23,287 bases of DNA from Acanthamoeba castellanii str. Neff (lineage: Eukaryota; Discosea; Longamoebia; Acanthamoebidae), in the NCBI RefSeq assembly GCF_000313135.1, contig NW_004457640.1, positions 261,296-284,582 of the forward strand, given 5' to 3'. The notes beneath the pieces are model-generated. The model was not told where the DNA came from, searched no databases, and was given only the letters and a program-made list of their open reading frames with translations. Position 1 is the stretch's first letter. Each line of letters opens with the position of its first letter. The translations under genes were made by a program, and so were the position numbers. Of the stretch, positions 9,501 through 17,221 are shown piece by piece.

Positions 9501-11294
9501 CAATAAGCCGACGCTTGTTGGCCAGACTGCTGCGCGACCGGCCGCCGCCGCCGGCGCCGCCGCCCGACGACGAAGACGAAGACGACGAGCTCGAGTCGTT
9601 GTGGCTCTCGGAGGCCGCCCTCTTCCTCGACGCTGCCAACGGGACGCGTTACAACGCGAAATTGTTAGGCCACTATCATGCACGCACGCACGTATTGTAC
9701 ATGTGTGTAGAGGGGGGGGGGTGAGTAGCGCACCATAGGCTTTGGGCGGTGGCGGCATGGGGACGGGGACGGGGACGGGCAGTTCCTCCTCTTCTTCCTC
9801 TTCCTCTTCTTCCTCCTCCTCGCCGTGCTGTGCGCCGAGCCCGAGCGCCAATCTAATGATCGATTGACCACAATGCGTGGCACCCAACCAACCACGCGTC
9901 AAAAAATGCGCGGTGCTGGCGGGTCTCAGTCACAAGTAAATGCGCTCTCGTACCTGGGCAGCTGGAACTGTTGCTGCGCGTTCCGGCCCTGCAGGAGCTG
10001 TTGTTGCTGCTGGTGCCGCAGCTGGGCGTGGATCTGCGCCTGCTGCTGCTGCAGCTGCTGAAGCTGGGCCTGGTGGTGCAGCTGCGCCTGCTGGATCTGC
10101 GCCTGCTGGTGGAAGTTTTGCGCCTGCGTTCGCCCGCACCGCCGTGGGGGTTAGCCTCAAACGCGTTGTGGCACAATTGGTGTCGTGTCGTGTTGCGTGT
10201 CGTGCCCAAACTCGCACCTGCTGCTGGATTTGTTGGAGCTGCTGCAGCTGCGTCTGCACGGCCTGGCGCTGCTGCTGGATCTGCTGGAGCTGGAGGTGGG
10301 CCAGCGCCGGCTGCACGCCAGAGAGCTGTCCGTCGCGCAGCTGCTGCTGGAGCTGAGCCTGCTGGAGGCGCTGCAGGTGGAGGCGCTGGAGCTGCGGGTG
10401 GAGCTGCTGCAGCTGCAGACGGTTGTCCGACTGCAGGTTGGGCAGGTACCGCAGCTGGGCGAGCTGCTGGGCCAGCCCCTGCTGTTGCTGCTGCGAGGCG
10501 TTGCTGCCGCCACCAACTCCGTCCTGGAATCCGCCGCCGCCGCCGCCGCCGCCGCCGAGCTGGAACTGCGAGGTCGCCGCGCTTTGTTGCAGCTGCTGCG
10601 ACTGCTGCGGGTTGAGGCGCGAGAGGAGCGTTCCCGGCAGCGGGAGGAACGAGGAGCCGGGCTTGTTGAGAGAAGAGAGAAAGGTCTGCTGCTGCGCTTG
10701 CTGCTGCTGTTCTTGCTGCTGCTGCTGCTGCTGTTGTTGGAGGGCGGCGATGGTGGTGGTGGTGTCCCAGGCGGAGGCGGATTGTGTGGCGGATTGCTGC
10801 TGCTGCTGCTGCTGCTGAGGCGTGGGCTGCTGTTGTTGCTGTTGTTGCTGTTGGGATACGAGGGCGGCGGGCTGGATGGTGGTGGCGGCGGTGTGGTCGG
10901 GCGAGGCGGGTTCGCGGGCGTACATACTGTTCTGGTACTGCCAGAGGCTCCAGTGGTTGGCCTCTTCGATGGACTGGGCGTAGGTCATGTCGCGGTCAGA
11001 TCGGTCCTCCTCGAATTCGAAGCCACTGTTGGCGATCTCCTGCATGACTTCGGCCTCGGGGCCGCCGCCCTCCTGCTTGGGCTGGCCGCCGCCAGACATG
11101 CTGCTGAGGAAGGAGGGAGGGCTGGCGGTGGTGGCCCACTGGGACATCTCGCCCGCTTGAACGGCAGCGGCGTCGCCGGTGAGCATGTTCTCCTCGAAGG
11201 AGTTCCATTCTTCTCCCACTTGCTCGACTTGGTCTCGAGAGAGGGAGCTGACGAGGTCCTCCAGACTGCGTGTGAGGCCTTGCTGAGCCGACAT
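6534..11294 (-). CDS. PolyQ/acidic protein with possible Spt23/Mga2-like domain and TPR-like helices, 1201 aa, 12 exons
   Basis: Exons in transcription order: 11294-10218, 10123-9954, 9852-9734, 9632-9383, 9295-9077, 8902-8673, 8576-8372, 8278-8039, 7913-7589, 7466-6895, 6816-6682 and 6597-6534; every junction keeps frame. Residues 1-420 hold long Gln tracts and a poly-Gly run, then about 14 Glu, a PVPVPV stretch, a basic SRKRAASE and poly-Ser. Residues about 495-755 are better conserved-looking: beta-rich, with ACEKC (C653, C656) and a later WECSHHYLTPHTLAFSW segment, a layout reminiscent of the Rel-like N-terminal domain of fungal Spt23/Mga2. That match is tentative. Residues about 757-900 are paired amphipathic helices like TPRs (for example DDGKYTQAIESL and RTGNYQTAINHF). 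A nuclear transcription-regulator role is inferred only. GTG at 11339 is in frame upstream, but ATG 11294 is the first ATG. Confidence 0.78.
8993..9069 (-). repeat. 77-nt pure purine/pyrimidine tract in intron 5 of the polyQ gene
   Basis: The plus strand is purely A/G, built from AGAAG and AG units; on the coding strand it is an unbroken pyrimidine run starting seven nucleotides after the donor at 9076. Mirror-symmetric purine tracts of this kind can form triplexes. It lies far from the acceptor at 8903, so it is not a normal acceptor polypyrimidine tract. Confidence 0.9.
10690..10860 (-). repeat. CAG-type trinucleotide repeats coding for Gln tracts
   Basis: Blocks of CAG/CAA codons (CTG/TTG on plus) encode several polyglutamine runs in exon 1 of the polyQ gene. 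CAA codons interrupt the CAG runs, which usually steadies such repeats. Confidence 0.9.
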
Positions 11295-12131
11295 CTCGCT
11301 CGATTCTGGGGAGATTAAATCAGATGTACCGCCTTGCACGTTACACCCTCAATGAATCTTTCCCATTATCTCTAATTCAGAAAATTGTATGTATATATCG
11401 AATAAATGAATACTATCAGAATGGTTGCGCAAAACTCCAGAGAGATTCGCCAGCCGTGCACGGAATAACCCGAGAAAGGGCAGCTGGCGAGGGAATATTC
11501 GGGAGGGGGGGGGCGTACCGTGCGAAAAAGGGGAAACGGAGCTATTGATGGAAAAAGTGATTAATGTAATCGAATGTGGCGCAGAGAAGGAGCGCCGACT
11601 ACCCAAGCATCAGAGACGGGGATTGATTGATGTGCGGCGGTTGGTGTCAGGACGAATCGGGGCAGAACTGTGCTCCTGTCTGCTGGTGTCGATCCAGAGA
11701 TGAGACGAGAAGAGAGGAACGTTGTTGCGCAGGGTGCCACTTCCTCTCGGCGGGAACGGCAGAAGAAAATATGTCGACTGGCATGCCAGTTTGGGATTGG
11801 CGTGAACGTCGTCCCAAGGCGCCCAAATATTCCGTGGCGGTTGGGCTCTTCCGCTCCCGACATTCAGGAATTCCATTCCCATTCCGGGCCATTGGGCTTT
11901 GGGACTGCCTGAAACCGCCGGTGCAGGATGCCATGATCTGCAGGGCAGCTCACCACAGTCAGCTTGGCTAGTGGAGTTCAGGTCGCGTATGCAGTGGCTG
12001 TTTGGACAATTCTGGCAAAGAGGTAACTGCCAAAAAATAACTTCACAATTTCACTGCAGTGTGTCCTTTTTCTTTTTGTGCCCCAAAACTCCGCAAAGAA
12101 AATCAATTTATCAATTTAAAAGATCACACAG
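11295..12131. promoter_or_regulatory. Divergent intergenic region between the polyQ and TTC4 genes
   Basis: This 837-base gap serves two divergent genes. On the minus strand a GTACG donor followed by a C-run (11518 downward) and a CCCCAG acceptor (ending 11306) outline a likely 5' UTR intron of the polyQ gene. On the plus strand AGAG|GTAACT at 12023 and CACACAG ending at 12131 outline a possible 5' UTR intron that abuts the TTC4 ATG; splicing in frame from an upstream ATG at 11989 hits a stop, so it would be untranslated. An inverted CCAAT (CCATTGG) lies near 11890. Short open frames here match nothing I recognise. Confidence 0.4.
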
Positions 12132-13910
12132 ATGGAAGGAGCAAGCAAGCGACCGGAAGATGAGACCGTGGAGGAATGGGAGCATCCACTCTTTATGAAG
12201 GCTTTGCCCTCCAGCGATCACCCAGATGCAGGCACCTTGGAGGCCCTTTCATCCCTCATCTACGAGGATCAGACTCCCGAGCAGCTTGCTGAGCATTTTA
12301 AGAATCAGGTTGGTTTCCCACAAGTATCGCTCCGATTTTATTCTGATTAAACGTAATTCATTGAATTTAAACTAAAATTTATGTAAATGGCGATGGCAGG
12401 GAAATGAGATGGTCAAGGCCGGCCCCAAATACTACCGCGACGCGCTGGCCTACTACACGCGCGCACTGGAGCAGAAGTCCTGCATTGCGCCCAACAACTC
12501 CGTCTACTACTGCAACCGCGCCGCCGTGCAGCTCATGCTCCGTACGTCCACGCCCACCGCGCGTTTGCCTGTAATGGGCTCCTTCGTGCGTCAGATGACC
12601 CACGCGAGTAAACGTGCTGATTGCCGCTGTGTGTGGTGCATAGGCAACTATAACGCCGTGGTGCTCGATTGCATGTCTGCGATTGAGTGCAGCCACACCA
12701 ACATCAAGGCCTACATCCGGTACATTCCTCCTTGCCGTGTATGGTGGCGGAGTTACACCTTTTATTACACTCGGTTGTGTGTGTGTGCTTGCCTTCTCAC
12801 AACTCCAACCAACCCCAAACCAAACCAAACCAACCCCAAACCAACCACCTCGTGCCCCAACAGAGCAGCCAAGGCGTGCAACGCCCTTGACAAGTGGGAG
12901 GAGGCAATCGAGTTTTGCAAGGGCGGACTCCAGGTGCGCACCTGAGCACATCACATGCCACGGATAGTTCCGCGTTGTTTGTTTTGTTTGTTTGGCCTGA
13001 CGACGTGCGTGTGACGCGGCAGGAGGAGCCCAATAACAAGGACCTGGTGGCCGAGGCGAAGAAGGCCGAGGCCATCAAGGCCAAGATCGAGAAGCGGGAG
13101 CAAGAGAGGAAGGAGGCCGAGGAGAAGCGGGAGGCCGAGAACAACAAACTCCTCGCCGTCCTGAAGAAGAAGGGCATCCAGATGGGCGCACCGTCATTCA
13201 ACACTCAGGTGATCCACCCCCCCCACCAATCGGGTGTTGTTGCAATGCAACCCACGTGTTGACGACGTGTGATGAACGCGCGCGCGTGTGCAGGCCTACG
13301 TGAAGGAGGGCTCCGAGGGGGAGCTGTCGCGGACGGTGTTCGTGCGCGACTCGGGCGAGGTGTCCCTGTCGGTGCTGTTCATCTACGAGGAGTACAAGCA
13401 GACCGACTTCATCAAGGAATTCAGCCTCGAGGAGACCTTCATCGACCACCTGGCCATGATGTTCCCCTCCCTCATCTACACGCCCGTTTCCGAGACCGGC
13501 GAGACCGTCAGCGTTGCTCCCTCGCCCTGGGACGAAAAGAAGGTACATTCCGCTCTGTGTCTCCCCCTCGTTGGTTGTTCTTCATTCATCGCACTCACGC
13601 CGATGATGATGGCGGTGATGATGATGCTGGTGACGACGATGACGATGACGATGACTATCATGATCAGGATTACCTCGTGGAGAATCTCCTGGTCTACTAC
13701 GAGACCAACTGGACGCAGCCGCTGGGCTCGTCAACATCGCAGCCGCTCAAGTCCAAAAAGAGTAAGGTCAAGGTCGATCCTCGGTGGACGCTCGGGCGCG
13801 TGCTGCGCGATTCGCGCTACGTGGTCCCGGGCCTTCCGGTCTTCTACATAATCCCCTCGCGCGCTGAGGCCACCTTCCTCCGCGCCGACCTCGACCAGCC
13901 CCTCCAGTAA
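12132..13910 (+). CDS. TTC4: TTC4/Cns1-type TPR co-chaperone of Hsp90, 380 aa, 7 exons
   Basis: Exons 12132-12308, 12400-12541, 12644-12719, 12864-12933, 13023-13208, 13294-13542 and 13668-13910 join in frame; the length matches human TTC4 (387 aa). The N-terminus (WEHPLFM, then LAEHFKNQGNEMVKAG) leads into a three-motif TPR block at about 55-170, with NRAAVQLML and AAKACNALDKWEEAIEF as typical repeat helices. A Lys/Glu-rich coiled coil follows (about 170-205). The C-terminal domain (about 218-380) has SLEETFIDHLAMMFP, SPWDEKKDYLVENLLVYYE and a closing VPGLPVFYIIP, as in the Cns1/TTC4 wheel domain. The family binds the Hsp90 and Hsp70 EEVD tail and supports client maturation and translation factors. 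It heads a run of five plus-strand genes. Confidence 0.93.
13603..13660 (+). repeat. GATGAC/GATGAT repeat in TTC4 intron 6
   Basis: Short ATGATG and ACGATG units fill the end of the intron 13543-13667 up to its TGATCAG acceptor. The repeat stays open in the frame of the last exon, so it could be mistaken for coding sequence; family alignment supports splicing it out, giving DEKK joined to DYLVEN. Confidence 0.7.
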
Positions 13911-13911
13911 A

Positions 13912-13917
13912 AATAAA
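13912..13917 (+). terminator. Poly(A) signal of TTC4
   Basis: AATAAA starts one nucleotide after the TAA stop, with a second AATAAA a few bases on. Only about 80 bases separate this stop from the next start codon. Confidence 0.7.
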
Positions 13918-13992
13918 TATAAATAAACTCGAGGGGCTTGTCAAAAAATCAAGAAATGAAAAGAGGAAAATCGTTTGTTGCGCAAAAAAAAG

Positions 13993-15741
13993 ATGGAGCA
14001 CCACCAGGAGGAGCAAGAAGTGGACGAAGAGCCGAAGTACGAGGGCGAGGTGGACGACGATGGAGAACCGCACGGGTTGGGCGCACTGCACTTTCCAGAC
14101 GGGTACCCTTTCGGCGCACGAGAGAACTAATCTCTCTGGAGCTGCCGCCCTGAGAGCAGAGACCTCCGGAGAGTTCCTTCCTTTTGGCAGCTCACAGGGT
14201 GGAGCGTGGACAGGTCGCGCATGGGCGGCCAGTGGGTGGAGGGAGAGCTGCACGGACCTGGCGAGTACTCCTTCCCCGATGGCTCCCGCATACTTGGTAC
14301 GGCGCCTCCGAACGCACACCGATAAGCGCGTGACGGGAAAGGACCTAACTCACATGGGCGGGGGGGGGGCAGGGGAGTGGGTGCACGGAGAGCTGGCGGG
14401 TCAGGTGGAGGAGTTCGACGCCGATGGCCGGGTGCGGTACCGCGGGCGCTACGCCGGCGGACAACGCGACGGCGACGGACAACTCTGGTACCACGACGAG
14501 GGCGCGCGCATCGCGGGCACCTGGTGCCGGGGCCGCCTGCAGGGGCCGGCCGTCTACACCTACCCCGACGGCAGCACCTTGCGCGGCACGTGGAGTGACG
14601 AGGGCGAGCTCGTGAGCGCAGTGTGGCACGACAAGAATGGCCAGGCCGATCCTAAGCACCGCGAATACTGCTTCGTCGGCGTACGAGAGGAGGTCGAAGA
14701 AGAAGACGGCGACGAAGAAGACGATGACGATGAAGGAGAAACAAAGGCCGACGAGGACAAGGAAGAAGAAGAGGCGGAAGCGACGACGGAGTCCGAAGGA
14801 GCCAAGGAGGGCGCTGCATCAGCGATGATGAGCAAGGGGGAGGAGGTGAAGGGCGCAGGCCGCGGGAAGCTGTTCACCCGGCCCCATGCGCTGGTCGGGG
14901 ACGCCTACGAGGGGCAGCACGTCTACGTCGACCAGTCGCGAGTCCCTCACTCCGGCCAGGTACCCGCCTGCCTGCTCGAAAACCTTGGCCTCCTCGATGA
15001 ACTGCTCGCCGCCGCCGCTGTCCACACCATCATCATAACCCGATGATTGCGGTCATGCCACGTTCCACAGGGCCTCTTTGCTGCGAGGGACATTGACAAG
15101 GACACCATCTTCAGCTTCTACGCCGGCGAGAAGATCACGCACGAGTTCAATGACCGTCGGTTGTGGAGCGAGTGCAGCAACGCCATCTCGCTCGACGACG
15201 ATCTCGTCATCGATGTGCCTCGCCCATTCGACCAGCTCGATCACTACAGTACGCGCCCGCCTCGATCTATCAACAATCGATGACGTCTCCTTTTTCTTCT
15301 TTGCGCCGCTTGGCAAGCGCGGCAACGTTGGTCGCTAACCGATGGGACCCGGCAGGCGCGTCGCTGGGCCACAAGGCCAACCACGCCTCGCCGCCGGACA
15401 ACAACTGCATCTACTACCCCTACGACGGCCATCCGGTGTTTGGGAGGATCAAGTGCCTGCGAAGCGTGCGGTCCATCAAGCAGGGCGAGGAGCTGCTCGT
15501 GGACTACGGCTACGAGGCACACGAGGCCCCCGAATGGTGGACCCCCACCACCTCCACGTCTGTCGACGGCCCCACCACGCTCAAGCGGAAAGCGTCGGAA
15601 GCGGCCAACCTCAACGCCTCCGGTTCACCACCGACCTCCTCGCCTGGATGCAAGGCGACTGATGACGGTGATGGCGCTGCACCGGCCCACCACAAGAAGA
15701 AGAAGAAGAGCAGCAAGCGCCCCGAGAGGCAGGAACCGTGA
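13993..15741 (+). CDS. SETD7: SETD7 (SET7/9)-like MORN-SET lysine methyltransferase, 447 aa, 5 exons
   Basis: Exons 13993-14102, 14214-14296, 14373-14959, 15071-15248 and 15356-15741 join in frame. The short first exon opens with MEHHQEEQEV and a MORN unit (PHGLGALHFPDG). MORN repeats run to about residue 165 (GQWVEGELHGPGEYSFPDG, GTWCRGRLQGPAVYTYPDG). An acidic Glu/Asp-rich insert (about 172-215) follows, then the SET domain: GLFAARDI, SFYAGEKITHEF (Y277), SLGHKANH (N328, H329), NNCIYY (Y339), VDYGYEAHEAPEWW (Y370, Y372). These match the cofactor-binding and lysine-channel residues of human SETD7 (Y245, N296/H297, Y305, Y335/Y337), so an active mono-methylating enzyme on H3K4 or non-histone lysines is inferred. 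The Lys-rich tail (KKKKKSSKRP) may be a nuclear signal. Confidence 0.93.
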
Positions 15742-15767
15742 AGGCCGATCCGATCGGAGTCGACAAC

Positions 15768-15773
15768 AATAAA
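15768..15773 (+). terminator. Poly(A) signal of the SETD7-like gene
   Basis: AATAAA lies 27 nt after the TGA stop and about 90 nt before the next ATG. Confidence 0.65.
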
Positions 15774-15865
15774 TTAACGAAACGACTGATTGCTGTGTGG
15801 GCAGATCCGTAATTCGATAAAGAAGGAATCAACATCAAAAGAACAGCACTCGACAGTTGAAAGGC

Positions 15866-17069
15866 ATGCCGATCTTCTACACCCTCATCGCGAGAGACGG
15901 TCACATCCTCACCGAGGCCACCTCGCGCACGGTTGAGGCTGGCAACTTTCAACAGATCGCTCTACAAATTCTTTCTAAAATCGGACAGGAATCCGAAGGC
16001 GCCAAGCGATCTTTCTCCACGGGCGGGTATGCTTTTCATTTAATTTTATTGCATTTGGCCAACTTAATCTTCCCATTTAAATGCACCAATGCTCACCACT
16101 TCCTCGGCAGCTACGTCTTCAACATTCAAATCAACGATGGCATCGTCTACCTTTGCCTCGTCGATTTGAGTACGCCTCTGAGCTTTCTTTTTCTCTTTCT
16201 CTTCGGTTAATGTCTTAATGCATCTCTTTGCAGGCTTCCAGATGCGCATGTCGTTCTCCTTTTTGGCTGAGGTCATCAATCGCTTCACCACCACCTACAC
16301 TCGGATGGTACTCTTCCTCCTTCACCGTTCGACCGCCTCCGCCTGTTTAAACAGGCGTACACGCTGGTGTGGACGTGATGTTGCATTGTTGCAGGCCGTG
16401 AGGCAAGCAATCACGGGTCAGATGAAGGACTTTGACCGCACTCTGCAGCAGCTCATGGTATAGACCTTCTACATCTGGACAATGCACGATGAGGTGGTGC
16501 CTGTGGGCGGTGCTCGTGCTCGTGCTCACCCCAAATGATGTCTTTTCATTGGCGCATGGTGCAGGAGCATTTCTCCAACCCCAGTGCAGACAAGATCCAC
16601 CGAGCCAAGCAGGAGATTGAGAGCGTGAAGCAGGTCATGCTCACCAACATAGGCACGACCTCACCACTGCGCCATTCTTCTGGTTCTCTCGCTTTGGTAC
16701 ATGTGCTAACCAAGTGGCTTGCTCTCTTCTTTCAACCAGATCTGGTGCTCAAGCGCAACGCTGACATTGAAGAGCTGAGCATGCGCACGGAGCAGCTCGA
16801 CGACTCCTCGTCTTCGTACCGGATGCAGACGCAGGCCGTCAAAAAGAAGATGGTGTGGAAGAACCGCAAGTGGGCCGCCATCCTTGGGTGCTGCTGCATC
16901 CTCCTCGCCGTGGTACGCCCGTCTCCTCCTCCCGCGGCCCATTCCCGCTTCTGTGAGTCGGCTCACGTTCGTGCATCTACGTGGACTCTACTCTACCTAC
17001 TGTTAACAGCTGGGCATCTACATCGTCATCTCCCTCATCTGCGGCTGGACATTCTCCAGCTGCTCCTAG
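15866..17069 (+). CDS. VAMP7: VAMP7-type longin R-SNARE, 225 aa, 7 exons, one GC-AG intron
   Basis: Exons 15866-16026, 16111-16169, 16234-16307, 16395-16457, 16565-16652, 16740-16912 and 17010-17069 join in frame. The longin domain (about 1-110) starts MPIFYTLIARDG and includes NDGIVYLCLVDLSFQMR. The SNARE motif (about 121-182) contains VMLTNIDLVLKRN with R154 as the zero-layer arginine. A membrane anchor (about 194-216, ILGCCCILLAVLGIYIVISLI) ends the protein, with several cysteines that could be palmitoylated. The family drives fusion at late endosomes, lysosomes and, in amoebae, contractile-vacuole or phagosome membranes; the exact site here is inference. Intron 5 (16653-16739) starts with GC; no GT donor keeps the SNARE heptads intact. 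ATG 15866 fits the family start. Confidence 0.93.
16653..16739 (+). other. GC-AG intron in the VAMP7 SNARE motif
   Basis: The donor reads AG|GCACGA and the acceptor AACCAG. Joining ATAG with ATCTGG gives N-I-D-L-V, exactly the conserved core of VAMP7 proteins. Reading through or using the nearby GT sites breaks this core or shifts frame. Confidence 0.75.
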
Positions 17070-17221
17070 GCCTCGGTCTCCTTGTTGCCCGCCAGACCGA
17101 ACCCAGCCCGCTTCTTTTTTGTGCATTATTTGAATTACAACACCATTTCCTTTTGTATTTCTTTGCTCCTCATCCTGGGCAATCGGCACCAACTCCCACA
17201 CAAAGTTGTACTCAACAAACC

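Noticed and set aside
10185..11318. 377-codon Leu-rich plus-strand frame
   Set aside because: It is the antisense of the CAG-rich polyQ exon, where CTG reads as Leu; no domain and no independent start context.
11425..11971. Several 80-115 codon frames in the divergent gap
   Set aside because: They overlap each other on both strands, show no domain, and lie where promoters and 5' UTRs are expected.
12379..12954. 191-codon minus-strand frame
   Set aside because: It lies antisense to TTC4 exons and introns that match a known family across several junctions.
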